The notes under the pieces were generated by a model. That model did no database searches. It was given only the letters and a program-made list of their open reading frames with translations, and had not been told where the DNA came from. Shown here piece by piece: positions 25,681 to 35,051 of a stretch of 64,000 bases of DNA. The translations under genes and the position numbers were made by a program. Numbering within the stretch: the first letter of the stretch is position 1; the number at the start of each line of letters is the position of its first letter. The stretch is from Leptospira venezuelensis (GTDB taxonomy: Bacteria > Spirochaetota > Leptospiria > Leptospirales > Leptospiraceae): NCBI RefSeq assembly GCF_002150035.1, contig NZ_NETS01000010.1, positions 558,001 to 622,000 on the forward strand, given 5' to 3'.

Positions 25681-27051
25681 TCAAGTGGAAACTATGTTTA
25701 ATAGAATTCCATACTTCGGTCTTAATGTGACTAAAGGTTCCATAACCACAGGATGGTTGGGATCTGTTTGGAATTTGTAGTTTTTGACCAACATAGCAAG
25801 TATCAATGTAGCTTCCGTTAATGCAAAAATATTACCAATACAGATCCTCGGACCCCCTCCAAAAGGAAGGTATGCATATTTAGGTCTATCTACTGATCTT
25901 TCCTCATCAAAACGATCCGGATCAAACTTGTCAGGATTTTCCCAAAAATCTGGATTTCGATGAATATTAAAAATACAAATGGAAATATTTGTTCCTGTCT
26001 CTACATCATAACCGCCAATATTATCAGGACCCATAGCAGTTCTTTCGATTACCCAAGCAGGTGGATATAATCTCAAAACCTCATCCAATACTTTGCGAGT
26101 GTATGTCAATTTCTGAACATCTTCCAGAGTTGGAGTTTTATTTCCTAAAACTCTATTCGCTTCTTCTCTCACTTTTTCGCAGATTTCCGGATGTTTGGAT
26201 AAAAGATAGAATCCCCAAGATAATGCGTTTGCAGTTGTCTCATGTCCTGCAAGAAGAAGTGTGATTGCCTCGTCCCTAACTTGGCTTTCACTCATCGTCT
26301 CACCTGTTTCTTCGTCTCTGACTTCAAGAAGCATGGAGATCAAATCGTTAGAAGGATTCTTTTTACGTTCTGCGATCAGCTCATCGACTACGGAATGCAT
26401 ATCCTTCAAAGCCCGTTTGAGTTTTAAATTATCTGGAGTAGGCCAACTGAATGGTAATGGAAAAATTTTAGTGATCCTCTTCGTCACAAGCTCCAAAGCG
26501 ATCTTTAAAGAATGTTCTATTCTGGCAGCATAACTTTCTACTTCTGTTCTGAACAAAGTTCTGCCCACGATCGCAAACGTTAGTCGCATCATTTCCTTGG
26601 AAATATCTAGGCTAGAAATCTTTTTCCAATTTTCGGAAGTCTTTTCGGTTTCCTGCGCCATGATCTCCACAAACTCAGAGATCCTTTGTTTATGGAAGGA
26701 AGGTTGGATCAGCTTTCTTTGCTTCTTCCAAAATTCTCCTTCGCTATTCAAGAGGCCTTTACCTAAAATTCTACCGAGTTCTTTGTAAAAAACTCCTTTA
26801 TGATAGTTTTGGTTATTCTCTTGAAGAACTCTTTTGATATCTTCAGGTTGTGTAATTAAATGAAATACAACCTGCCTTAATCCAAATCGTGCTGAATTTC
26901 CAAATTTGGACTGCATCACTTGGAAAAATCCAATCGGATCTTTTGCCAATTTGGAAACATAAGGAAGTGCCCGAATCCCGAAAACTCCAGGAGGAAGATT
27001 CAGTTTATTTTTTTTAGCGCGACTCGAAGTCGGTTCATGCAAGGAAAACAA
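25681..27051 (-). CDS. Cytochrome P450
   Basis: 456 residues. The I-helix oxygen-binding motif is AGHETTANALSW, the K-helix ExxR is EVLRLYPPAW, and the heme loop is PFGGGPRICIG with ligand Cys404. No membrane anchor is seen, so it is a soluble bacterial-type P450 that needs separate redox partners; none is in the window. The sequence style, with long-chain substrate-type B' region, resembles fatty-acid- or terpenoid-hydroxylating families; the substrate is unknown. It begins the run P450-M23-ligA on the minus strand, 47 bp before the M23 gene. Operon membership may be accidental. Confidence 0.94.
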   Translation of the reverse strand: MFSLHEPTSSRAKKNKLNLPPGVFGIRALPYVSKLAKDPIGFFQVMQSKFGNSARFGLRQVVFHLITQPEDIKRVLQENNQNYHKGVFYKELGRILGKGLLNSEGEFWKKQRKLIQPSFHKQRISEFVEIMAQETEKTSENWKKISSLDISKEMMRLTFAIVGRTLFRTEVESYAARIEHSLKIALELVTKRITKIFPLPFSWPTPDNLKLKRALKDMHSVVDELIAERKKNPSNDLISMLLEVRDEETGETMSESQVRDEAITLLLAGHETTANALSWGFYLLSKHPEICEKVREEANRVLGNKTPTLEDVQKLTYTRKVLDEVLRLYPPAWVIERTAMGPDNIGGYDVETGTNISICIFNIHRNPDFWENPDKFDPDRFDEERSVDRPKYAYLPFGGGPRICIGNIFALTEATLILAMLVKNYKFQTDPNHPVVMEPLVTLRPKYGILLNIVST

Positions 27052-27169
27052 GAGTGTACTCCTAGTCCAAGAAGGACATTTGGATTAGTTTCACCCAACC
27101 AATCCTTGCCGCAATTTTATGTAACAACCGCTATATTAGCAAGCCGAGTTTGTATTTATTTCTAAAAAC

Positions 27170-27550
27170 CTATCTTCGTTCGAAAGAAGTTTCGATCAAC
27201 GCGTCCATATCCATTAAAGAAGAAGAAGGTACCGTAGAAGAACGAGTATCTTCCTGATTCAAATCAGGAGTTTGCATACTAGTCTCTGCTTCCTCGAAAG
27301 TTCCTTCGATTTGCTCTTCGATTAAAACCTGCCAGTCCCCTGATTCGGATTCTCCCTCAGGCTGAAAATAAAAAGAAGATAGACCAAGACCTACAATAAC
27401 AAGTCCGCTAAACGAGAAGATGAAAAATCGCTTAAAGCTAGCGATCTTACGCCTTCTCATTATTTTTGCTGAGATATTATCACTCCATTCGTAACTTTCT
27501 AAACGACGGAAAATCTCTTGGTCTAACTTTTCTTTGTTTCTTTCTTCCAT
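27170..27550 (-). CDS. Single-pass membrane protein, candidate anti-sigma factor
   Basis: 126 residues. A cytoplasmic helical N-terminus (about 1-38, EERNKEKLDQEIFRRLES), one transmembrane helix (about 41-62) and an acidic Ser/Thr-rich outer domain. It lies 12 bp after an ECF sigma gene, the usual position of an anti-sigma factor. There is no zinc motif. Role inferred from context. Confidence 0.7.
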   Translation of the reverse strand: MEERNKEKLDQEIFRRLESYEWSDNISAKIMRRRKIASFKRFFIFSFSGLVIVGLGLSSFYFQPEGESESGDWQVLIEEQIEGTFEEAETSMQTPDLNQEDTRSSTVPSSSLMDMDALIETSFERR

Positions 27551-27562
27551 TTCCGATTATCT

Positions 27563-28075
27563 CTAGGTCTCTTGAAAAAATAGTTTCTTCAGCATTTGTT
27601 TGCCTCGGAAAGATCTGGATTTAACTGTTCCTTCCGGAATTCCCAGCTTCTCCGCAATCTGTTGCTCTTTATATCCTTCTGAAACTAATGCAAGCACTGA
27701 CTTATACTTCCAAGGAAGATTGGAGATCAAATCCTGTAATTCGATGTCCATTCCAGAGTCGTTATATTCTTCTCTTGGGTTTAAAATAGAATCTTGAGTG
27801 GCTTTTTCCTTTAGCTTCATCGCAAGGTTTGCCTGGCGCATACGCTTTTGGTTCATCCTCAAGGATTCGTTTCTTGCGATTGTATACAACCAAGTACTGT
27901 GGGAAGAATCTCCCCTGAACTTATTTGCTGCTAAACTTTTATAAGCACGGATATATGTTTCTTGAACAACATCGTCGATGGTATCGTAAAACTCTTCGTA
28001 TAAATTCTTTTTAATCGCAGAGAGTACTATATGTTTCGTACTATCTATTAATCCGGCAAATTCTCTTTGGTCCAT
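27563..28075 (-). CDS. RNA polymerase ECF-type sigma factor
   Basis: 170 residues. Sigma region 2 is at about 15-85 (DVVQETYIRAYKSL, STWLYTIARNESLR) and region 4 at about 112-165 (LPWKYKSVLALVSEGYKEQQ, IPEGTVKSRSFRGKQML). It is flanked by a CpxP/Spy-like exported protein upstream (10 bp) and the candidate anti-sigma gene downstream. The whole unit resembles CnrYXH-type systems, in which a periplasmic metal- or stress-sensing protein, a membrane anti-sigma factor and an ECF sigma factor work together. Confidence 0.93.
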   Translation of the reverse strand: MDQREFAGLIDSTKHIVLSAIKKNLYEEFYDTIDDVVQETYIRAYKSLAANKFRGDSSHSTWLYTIARNESLRMNQKRMRQANLAMKLKEKATQDSILNPREEYNDSGMDIELQDLISNLPWKYKSVLALVSEGYKEQQIAEKLGIPEGTVKSRSFRGKQMLKKLFFQET

Positions 28076-28085
28076 TTTAGTTTCC

Positions 28086-28664
28086 TTATCTCAGGATGCC
28101 TGGTACAGGCAAAATTATTCTCTCGGGAACAAACAGATTCAAGGGGAACCCTGGAGCTTCCCTATGCTCCTCGGGTAGGGTAACAATTTCCCTTTCCTTT
28201 CCCCTCTTTTTTTGCTCAGAGGATAAGACCCTTTCGATCGCGAGCCGATGCGCGATTTGATTCATCCGGATTTCGGATGTGTATCTAGCAATCGCGTTAA
28301 CGAGAAGTCGAACTTTGATCAGGTCTGGATTTTCATCCATAAGAACCAGTTCGAGTTCGACTTGTTTCGGAGAAAGTCTACGAAGCCATCTTTCATGCTC
28401 GTTTTTATATCTCCGGTTCAGCTCAGCGATACGTTCGAGTTGGGTGTCTGTAAGAATATAACGATTTTTAAATGAATCTAGGTCACCGAAAACTACGCCT
28501 GCTGCTCTTTCATTACGGTAGAAGGAGACGGTGCGAATAGGTCGGGCAGTATGAAGACTAGTTTTGGTATCTTCCGAGAAAAGATACGCCGGCGTGAGGA
28601 ACACACCGGCCAGAGCAACTCTGACGAATGAATTCAGGAGATTCATGAGTCTTACTCGGTTCAT
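28086..28664 (-). CDS. Exported CpxP/Spy-like (LTxxQ) periplasmic protein
   Basis: 192 residues with signal peptide; an internal ATG at 28646 gives a more usual signal peptide (MNLLNSFVRVALAGVFLTPAYLF). The mature domain is all-helical with LTDTQLERIAELNRRYKNEH, fitting the LTxxQ family of periplasmic chaperones and metal sensors (CpxP, Spy, CnrX, ZraP). RRLSPKQVELELVLMDENPD continues the pattern. It heads the sigma/anti-sigma operon and is the likely sensor of that pathway. There is little His/Cys, so metal sensing is not obvious. Confidence 0.75.
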   Translation of the reverse strand: MNRVRLMNLLNSFVRVALAGVFLTPAYLFSEDTKTSLHTARPIRTVSFYRNERAAGVVFGDLDSFKNRYILTDTQLERIAELNRRYKNEHERWLRRLSPKQVELELVLMDENPDLIKVRLLVNAIARYTSEIRMNQIAHRLAIERVLSSEQKKRGKEREIVTLPEEHREAPGFPLNLFVPERIILPVPGILR

Positions 28665-28681
28665 AACCTAGTGTATCCTAA

Positions 28682-28707
28682 GACCCCAAGGTAGCAGCCA
28701 TGTTTCC
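28682..28707 (-). promoter_or_regulatory. ECF-type promoter candidate for the sigma/sensor operon
   Basis: On the minus strand GGAAAC (28707-28702) is followed after 17 bp by GTC (28684-28682). This matches the common GGAAC-N16/17-GTC pattern of ECF sigma factors. The spacing to the operon start suits autoregulation by the ECF factor encoded at 27563-28075. By-eye match of short motifs, hence moderate confidence. Confidence 0.4.
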
Positions 28708-28850
28708 AAATATCGATCGAAATTTTTGGTCCGAGAAAAAAAGAAATCGGCCCCCCTTTAAAGAGAACATAATTTTGGACAAAACCTGAATTTTAGGGAA
28801 AATTCCTTTTCCAGAACCGCTTCTTTAGCGTATTCTCCCCTTAAAGTAAT

Positions 28851-29576
28851 ATGGACTTTGGACTAAAAAACCAGGAAATCCAAAAAGCTTCCAGATCCTA
28901 TTTTAAGGGAAGGATGAGGCTTGCAGTCTTACTCGCCGCCGCAATCTGCATCGGAATCCCAGCATCCATAGACCTTTCCATCGAATGGGATTACGAGAAT
29001 AGAAGTACTCATGCAGGAAATTATCGTTCTCTCAAACCAGCAACTGTTGCAATTGTCCCAGGTGCATCCGTGTACAAAGGAATCCCTTCGCCAGTTTTGC
29101 AAGATCGATTGGATTGTGCGTTAGAACTTTATAAACAAGGAAAAGTCCGAAAAATCCTTCTCTCTGGTGACAACGGAACTAGCTACTATAATGAAGTAAA
29201 ACCTATGTTATTGTATGTTTTAGAGAGAGGAGTGAACGAAAAAGATGTGTTTGTAGATCATGCAGGTTTCAGAACATTAGATACTTTAGTAAGAGCAAAA
29301 GAAATTTTCCAAGTCAAGGATGCGATCTTTGTAAGCCAAAGATTTCACCAACCAAGAGCAGCATTTATTTCTAAAAAAATAGGATTGGATCTACAATCTT
29401 ATGAATCGGATAGAAGGATTTATATCAGCGGACCCACAAGTAGATTTAGGGAATTTTTTGCAAGAACCTTGGCTTGGATCGATATGAATCTCACCAACAC
29501 TGCACCAAAATACTTAGGCAAACCGTTTCCTATAGAAGGTAGCGGGATCAAAACCTGGAAGGGTTCGGTAATTTAA
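28851..29576 (+). CDS. SanA/YdcF-like DUF218 protein
   Basis: 241 residues. One N-terminal transmembrane helix (about 23-42) anchors a DUF218 domain at about 55-210: ATVAIVPGASVYKGIPSPVL, RKILLSGDNG, HAGFRTLDTLVRA and FVSQRFHQPRAAF. SanA of Escherichia coli protects against vancomycin at high temperature and has been linked to envelope barrier function. It is divergent from the CpxP-like operon and convergent with the epimerase gene (4-bp overlap of ends). Confidence 0.88.
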   Translation: MDFGLKNQEIQKASRSYFKGRMRLAVLLAAAICIGIPASIDLSIEWDYENRSTHAGNYRSLKPATVAIVPGASVYKGIPSPVLQDRLDCALELYKQGKVRKILLSGDNGTSYYNEVKPMLLYVLERGVNEKDVFVDHAGFRTLDTLVRAKEIFQVKDAIFVSQRFHQPRAAFISKKIGLDLQSYESDRRIYISGPTSRFREFFARTLAWIDMNLTNTAPKYLGKPFPIEGSGIKTWKGSVI

Positions 29577-30517
29577 ATAGAATATTCTGTTTTTCGAATA
29601 TGTTCGAAAATTTCTCGAACGGCTTCTTTGACAGAAGTTTCAGGGACCCATCCTAAAGATCTTAATTTTGAATTATTTCCCAAAGATCTTTTCATTTCTG
29701 CAGGTCTCAATCTTGTAGGATCTTGTTTAGAAACTAATTTAGAATCAGCAAATTCTAAGATCCATTCCAAGACCTGAGAGATTGAAGTCTCGGCTCCAGA
29801 GCATATATTATAAACTTCCCCACTTATTCCTTTGTTTGCTAAAAGGATATAAGCTTTTACTACATCGGTTACATGCAAGAAGTCTCTAGTAGGAGTTAGA
29901 TCTCCTACTAAAATTTCAGAAGAAACGTTTTTGGAAATATTTTCCAGCACCTGTTTGCAAAAGTTTGGAACTACGAAGTTTGGGTTTTGCCCAATACCTA
30001 TATGATTAAAAGGTCTTGCGATTACAGTTTCTATATTTTGATAAGAGCGCGAATATTGAAGACAATAAGTTTCTGCTGCAAGCTTAGAAGAAGCATACGG
30101 ATTCACAGGACTTGGAAGAAGATTTTCAGAAACTGGAAGTTGTTCTTCCTTTAGATTTCCATATACTTCCGAAGAAGATACATAAACTAATTTCACTTTT
30201 CTGCCAGAACGTTTAAAACATTCTAAAATATTCAATGTGCCGGCCACATTGATAAGTAATGTTTCTTCTGGATTCTCGATAGATCTTGGAACAAATGTTT
30301 GTCCTGCTAAATGGAACAATACATCAGGAGAATAGGACTCGAATACTTGTTGGAGTGAGTGGATATCTCGGATATCACAAACCTTGTAAGGAAAGGAAAA
30401 CTCTGTATTTTTGGGATTCATTCCCAGGCCCAGTAGTTCGGACCTGGATTCTTTTGTAAGTTCTCGGACGAGATACGATCCTACAAAACCTTCTGCTCCT
30501 GTGACCAAGTATTTCAT
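29573..30517 (-). CDS. NAD(P)-dependent sugar epimerase/reductase (Rmd-like)
   Basis: 314-residue extended SDR protein. The Rossmann motif is TGAEGFVGSYL; catalytic residues are in SSSEVYG and NPYASSKLAAE; FNHIGIGQNPNFV and PTRDFLHVTDVV are the usual nucleotide-sugar motifs. It is closest in feel to GDP-6-deoxy-D-lyxo-4-hexulose reductases (Rmd) and GDP-mannose 4,6-dehydratase. It faces the glycosyltransferase operon starting at 30599, so a role in the same surface glycan is likely. The exact sugar is not known. Confidence 0.88.
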   Translation of the reverse strand: MKYLVTGAEGFVGSYLVRELTKESRSELLGLGMNPKNTEFSFPYKVCDIRDIHSLQQVFESYSPDVLFHLAGQTFVPRSIENPEETLLINVAGTLNILECFKRSGRKVKLVYVSSSEVYGNLKEEQLPVSENLLPSPVNPYASSKLAAETYCLQYSRSYQNIETVIARPFNHIGIGQNPNFVVPNFCKQVLENISKNVSSEILVGDLTPTRDFLHVTDVVKAYILLANKGISGEVYNICSGAETSISQVLEWILEFADSKLVSKQDPTRLRPAEMKRSLGNNSKLRSLGWVPETSVKEAVREIFEHIRKTEYSI

Positions 30518-30598
30518 GTTTCTTAAGATAAATAGAAGTAAAAATACGATTGTTTTGTCGAATAAGAAAAAAACAATCGAATAAAAGTCCGGGCTCCC

Positions 30599-31603
30599 AT
30601 GGAAGAAAGATCTTCAGATATTATAGAAATCAAGGACAGCTCGGTCAATGTCCGCGAGCTCATGGAAGAAATAGAATCCAGGCTTGCGAGAAGACCAGTT
30701 TCCAAGGAAGAATTGGAACGTCTTTCTCGATGGAAGTTTTCTCCCCAATCCCCTGAAGGATATAGAGAATTCGACGCCGCTGAAACAGCGCACTTATTCG
30801 AAAAAGGGATCTCTCCTCCTAAATTCACTAATCCAAAATTCAAATATATTCGTGGCCCGATCCGTTGGTTGTTTATCAAACTGATCGAGTTATATGCATT
30901 TTTAGATAAAAAACTTTCTGAAAACAGAACTCGTGCATTCTACAGTGTTTTAAATGAATTGATCCTTTTAAGAGGAGATCATGAAAAGTTAAAGCGGAAA
31001 TTCGAAAAATTCTATAACGAGTTTGTAGAATTAAATTATACTCTTAAAAAAGAGATCAGTCCTGAATTCGTTTGGTCCAACGAGTTTTTATATGAAGAAG
31101 AAACTTTAGAAGAAAGTGAAACTCTTATCCTTTCTAGATTGAACCCTGGAGATTCGGTTCTTGCAATCAATCCTGAGTGGGGAAAATTCTTAAAACAACT
31201 CTTAAAGGCTCAAATAGAATTTAAATCAGTCACTTGGAATAAGGCCCAATATTCTTATATTAAAGAAAATATCACGAACTCAGTGTCCCTTTTATCCTTT
31301 GAAGAAGTTTTACCTGAGTCTCCCCTTCCTTCTAAAATTATTTCAAACGCAAATCTATGCCTTTTGCCAAATTGGGTTTTAGAAAAACTTTTCAAATCCC
31401 TAGCTTCTAAAACTTCCAGTGGGACAGAGTTCATCTTTAGATATTCCAATTATTCGAATAGAATGATCTCTCCTTTTCAACCAATCCTTTTGACTCAGAT
31501 CAGCGAGTCCGCATTTAGAGAGTTCTTACAAAAATTAGGTTTTAAGAATATAGTGGACACCAAGGCCGGAGACGGTTTCTCAGTGTTTAGTTTCAGAAAA
31601 TGA
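30599..31603 (+). CDS. Methyltransferase-like protein of a glycan cluster
   Basis: 334 residues, no membrane segment. A helical N-terminal half contains coiled-coil-like sequence (about 105-150). The C-terminal half (about 175-334) keeps the strand-helix order of a SAM-dependent methyltransferase: ILSRLNPGDSVLAINPEWG, the position of motif I, then LPSKIISNANLCLLPNWVLEKL and FREFLQKLGFKNIVDTKAG. The Gly-rich SAM loop is degraded (INPEWGKFL). It may be an inactive or altered methyltransferase. Its stop overlaps the start of the first glycosyltransferase (ATGA at 31600). Confidence 0.65.
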   Translation: MEERSSDIIEIKDSSVNVRELMEEIESRLARRPVSKEELERLSRWKFSPQSPEGYREFDAAETAHLFEKGISPPKFTNPKFKYIRGPIRWLFIKLIELYAFLDKKLSENRTRAFYSVLNELILLRGDHEKLKRKFEKFYNEFVELNYTLKKEISPEFVWSNEFLYEEETLEESETLILSRLNPGDSVLAINPEWGKFLKQLLKAQIEFKSVTWNKAQYSYIKENITNSVSLLSFEEVLPESPLPSKIISNANLCLLPNWVLEKLFKSLASKTSSGTEFIFRYSNYSNRMISPFQPILLTQISESAFREFLQKLGFKNIVDTKAGDGFSVFSFRK

Positions 31604-32700
31604 ATGCCTATCTCCATATTTCCGAATTTAGGGATAAAGACGGGATCGGAAACGACATCAAGGGTTTAAGAGAAGTTTTAAATTCTTCCGGTATCAAAAC
31701 GGAGATCGTTTGTCAGAATGATCTGAGCGACGGATCCATTAAAACCATACAAATTGAAGAACTTCGCAACGAAAGTATTCTGTCCTCTAATTCCATGCAT
31801 ATTTTAGAATATGGTGGTTCGGGTTATCCTATAGAATCTTTTCTTTCCTTTCCTGGAAGGAAATTTGTTCGTTATCAGAATATCACCCCTCCTAAGTTTT
31901 TTAAACCTTTCGTTTCTCAGGATATATTCAAAAGTTTCGAATTGGATTATAAAAAATCCATATTAGAATTACATAAACTTAAAAGATCTATAGAGCGTTT
32001 TCTTCCGAGTTCTAAATACAGCGCATCTAATTTGGAAGACCTTAACATAGTAAATTCCAGCGTTGTCCCAATTGTTAGAAAGTACGGATGGAAGGGAGAA
32101 AAGCGAAATCGAAAAAACGGCTACACTCTCGGTTATGTCGGGAGGCTGGTCCCAAGTAAAAAGATAGAAGATATTCTATTTCTCTCTTATTTTTTAAAAA
32201 GAATAGAACCAAAATATAGGATTCTATTAATCGGAAACGTTCCTAGTATTTTCGAAGATTATTTTACCAACTTAAAACAGATGGCAAGAGAACTTGGGAT
32301 TGGCGGAAATGTTCAATTCAGAATGGGGGTCCAAGATTCCGAACTGCCCAGATTTTGGGAAGAGATGGACGCTTATATTAGCATGAGCGAACACGAAGGC
32401 TTTGGGATCCCTCTTGTGGAAGCGCTAAGTTATGATATTCCAGTTTTTGCATATGCTTGTACTGCTGTTCCGGAAACTTTAAAAGACGCAGGATATCTTT
32501 TTAGGAAAAAGGATCTAAACAGTTTGGAAAAATTGGCTGAGTGGATCCATTTTATATTAGAATCTCAATCTTCCCCTCATCCTGTGGATGGCCCTCATGC
32601 TTCTTCCAAAAGAAAAGAAGTTTGTATGGATTATGATTCCATGCCTTACGGAAGAGTCTTAAAACAGATATTCACATTTAAAGAAGCGTCCGCCTCATGA
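31600..32700 (+). CDS. GT4-family glycosyltransferase
   Basis: 366 residues, GT-B fold. The second domain has the donor-site motifs GYVGRLVPSKKIED and MSEHEGFGIPLVEALSY, the E-x7-E motif of retaining GT4 enzymes. No membrane segment. Translationally coupled on both sides (4-bp overlaps at 31600 and 32697). It acts with the next two glycosyltransferases on one surface polysaccharide or glycolipid, by inference. Confidence 0.9.
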   Translation: MNAYLHISEFRDKDGIGNDIKGLREVLNSSGIKTEIVCQNDLSDGSIKTIQIEELRNESILSSNSMHILEYGGSGYPIESFLSFPGRKFVRYQNITPPKFFKPFVSQDIFKSFELDYKKSILELHKLKRSIERFLPSSKYSASNLEDLNIVNSSVVPIVRKYGWKGEKRNRKNGYTLGYVGRLVPSKKIEDILFLSYFLKRIEPKYRILLIGNVPSIFEDYFTNLKQMARELGIGGNVQFRMGVQDSELPRFWEEMDAYISMSEHEGFGIPLVEALSYDIPVFAYACTAVPETLKDAGYLFRKKDLNSLEKLAEWIHFILESQSSPHPVDGPHASSKRKEVCMDYDSMPYGRVLKQIFTFKEASAS

Positions 32701-33770
32701 TCTTCAAAAAAAGAGGAGTACATCAATTTGCGGCCGGTTTTAATTTGGGGGATGCTATTTCAAATGAAATGAATTCCTTAAAATCCGTTTTCAAAAAGAT
32801 AGGATATTCTTCCGAAATTTACGCAGAGAATACTGGTCCAGGAACAGACACTTTGGTAAAGAAGTATAAGTCATATTCTTCCAATAGTAAAGATATATTG
32901 GTGTATCACCATTCTATCCATTCAGAAGTCTTGGAAACTTTGATAAAAACTAAGAATTCTAAAATTCTAATATATCATAATGTTACGCCGGGTCATTTTT
33001 TTGAAAAGTACGATCTAAAACTTACATATCTTCTACGCAAGGGAAGAGAAGAATTGGAATCATTGCGAAACAAATTCGATAAGGTATTCGCAGTTTCTGA
33101 ATATAATAAATCGGAACTTGTGGATCTCGGTTTCGAAGACGTGGATGTGCTTCCGATCACTTATCAACTCCCCCAAGGAAGACAAACTCTTAAGGAAAAT
33201 TTTCCCAAAAATCGGCCAAACATCCCACGCTTTTTATTTGTAGGAAGAATTGCCCCAAATAAGAAGCAGGATGACTTGATCCGATTCGCATTCCATTATC
33301 TCAAAGCATATGGGCCTGAATTCCAACTTTTTATGGTAGGTTTCAGTTCCAAAGAATTGTATTTATATAGAGAAGAATTGGAGCGTATGCTCGATTTTTA
33401 TAAATTGAGAAAGAATGTGATCATCACTGATTTTTTATCCGACGAAGAATTAAAATCAATGTATTTAAACTGCGATCTTTTCTTATCGATGAGCGAGCAC
33501 GAAGGATTTTGTGTTCCATTATTGGAAGCAATGGTGCATAATATCCCGATCCTTGCATTCGATGGTGGCGCAGTAGGAGAAACTCTTTCAGGAGCTGGGA
33601 TCTTATTTAAAGAAAAGAGAATGGACATGATCGTAGAGCTTGCTCACAAAATTGTAACAGATCGGAACTGGAAAGACTTGATCCTTGAAACTCAGCAAAG
33701 GCGTTTGTCTTCTTTCTCCCAGATCAACGCAGAAACGGTATTGAGGCCAGTCCTTGCTAGACTCTCGTAG
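32697..33770 (+). CDS. GT4-family glycosyltransferase
   Basis: 357 residues, GT-B fold. VHQFAAGFNLGDAISNEM at the N-terminus, donor-site motifs FVGRIAPNKKQDDLIR and MSEHEGFCVPLLEAMVHNIP with E-x7-E. It is related to the preceding gene product: both have the HHSI/HNVTPGHFFE versus YQNITPPKFFK-type acceptor loop at a similar place, so the two probably arose by duplication. Overlaps its neighbours. Confidence 0.9.
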   Translation: MIFKKRGVHQFAAGFNLGDAISNEMNSLKSVFKKIGYSSEIYAENTGPGTDTLVKKYKSYSSNSKDILVYHHSIHSEVLETLIKTKNSKILIYHNVTPGHFFEKYDLKLTYLLRKGREELESLRNKFDKVFAVSEYNKSELVDLGFEDVDVLPITYQLPQGRQTLKENFPKNRPNIPRFLFVGRIAPNKKQDDLIRFAFHYLKAYGPEFQLFMVGFSSKELYLYREELERMLDFYKLRKNVIITDFLSDEELKSMYLNCDLFLSMSEHEGFCVPLLEAMVHNIPILAFDGGAVGETLSGAGILFKEKRMDMIVELAHKIVTDRNWKDLILETQQRRLSSFSQINAETVLRPVLARLS

Positions 33771-35049
33771 AAGATTAGCCGTTGTTACTCCTATTTTTTC
33801 GGATCATATCTCAGGTGGTTCTGAAAAACTAATCTATCAATATACTTTAATATTATCCAAGTTCTATGAAGTGACTGTTCTTGCGAGTCGCTCCCTCGAC
33901 TATATTACCTGGAAAAACCAGATCCCGGTCAAAGATTTAGAGCCCGTGCTTCTTGGAAAAGATTTAGAGAAGAAGGTTAGTAGAGAATGGATAGAACCCG
34001 AACCTGGAAATCGGATCAGGGTTTTAAGATTTTCCGTAGATAAAGAAAGAAATATCTCAAAGTTTAATAGATTTTCAGATAAACTATTTAGAAATTCTGA
34101 ATCAGGAAAAAGCGTAAGCTCCCAAGAAGAAAAAGAAAGAATCTGGGTGGATATGCAGGGTCCATATTGTCCTGATCTAATCCAATACATTGAAACAAAC
34201 GAAAGAGATTATGATGTATTCGTTTTTGTTTCTTATCTGTATTATCCTATGGTTTATGGTCTACCATTAGTTGCAAAGAAGTCTGTTGTAATTCCAACAT
34301 TGCATGACGAACCTCCTGCAAAATTATCCGTATATTCTAATCTTTTCAAAGACGACTCAGCCTATTGTTTTAATACTCCTGAAGAGAAAGCACTCTTTCA
34401 TAAATTATACGGATACGAGCCAAGCCTTGGGAATGTGATCGGAATGCATCTGGCGATTCCAGAAGAAACAGAGAAGAAAACGTTCGATAGAAAAAACCCA
34501 CAAGATTCATTCCAGTTTTTGTATGTAGGAAGAATAGACGAAGGGAAAGGTGTGCTTGAAATGGCTCAATACTTTTCCGAATGGCAAAAAAGGAGTGGTA
34601 GGAACGATAATCTACTTTTGGCCGGAAGAGGAGATTCCAAACTTCTACAAAGAATATCGAAGTTTTCTCATGTATCACCTTTAGGCTTCGTAAGCGAAGA
34701 AGCAAAAGACGAAATTATCCGCTCTTCTGATATTTTAATTAATCCTTCCCCTATGGAAAGTTTTTCTATTATTATTATGGAAGCTTGGATTCGTAAAAAA
34801 GCCGTCCTTGTCAACGGACGATCTGATGTTCTAAAAGGACATTGTTTGAGAAGCAATGGCGGTCTGTATTATTCAGACCTAGATAGTTTTTGTGCAGTCG
34901 CTGAATATTTAGTAAATCATAGCAAAGAGAGAGAAGAGATGGGCTTGAACGGTAAAAAATACGTTCAGGCGAACTTTAATCCAGATATCGTGGAGAAGAA
35001 AATCTCCCATATCGTAGAGAGATGTATCAGAAGAAGATACTCTGAATAA
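33754..35049 (+). CDS. GT4-family glycosyltransferase
   Basis: 431 residues from a TTG start inside the previous gene (17-bp overlap). GT-B fold with AVVTPIFSDHISGGSEKLIYQ at the N-terminus, FLYVGRIDEGKGVLEMAQYF and NPSPMESFSIIIMEAWIRKK at the donor site. Last gene of the coupled run. It converges with the SMR gene, whose stop is only 2 bp away, so no terminator space is left between them. Confidence 0.9.
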   Translation: MLDSRRRLAVVTPIFSDHISGGSEKLIYQYTLILSKFYEVTVLASRSLDYITWKNQIPVKDLEPVLLGKDLEKKVSREWIEPEPGNRIRVLRFSVDKERNISKFNRFSDKLFRNSESGKSVSSQEEKERIWVDMQGPYCPDLIQYIETNERDYDVFVFVSYLYYPMVYGLPLVAKKSVVIPTLHDEPPAKLSVYSNLFKDDSAYCFNTPEEKALFHKLYGYEPSLGNVIGMHLAIPEETEKKTFDRKNPQDSFQFLYVGRIDEGKGVLEMAQYFSEWQKRSGRNDNLLLAGRGDSKLLQRISKFSHVSPLGFVSEEAKDEIIRSSDILINPSPMESFSIIIMEAWIRKKAVLVNGRSDVLKGHCLRSNGGLYYSDLDSFCAVAEYLVNHSKEREEMGLNGKKYVQANFNPDIVEKKISHIVERCIRRRYSE

Positions 35050-35051
35050 GA

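Noticed and set aside
24656..27051. P450, M23 peptidase and ligA as one functional system
   Set aside because: The genes share strand and short gaps, but the products have unrelated roles. I see no reason beyond adjacency to link them.
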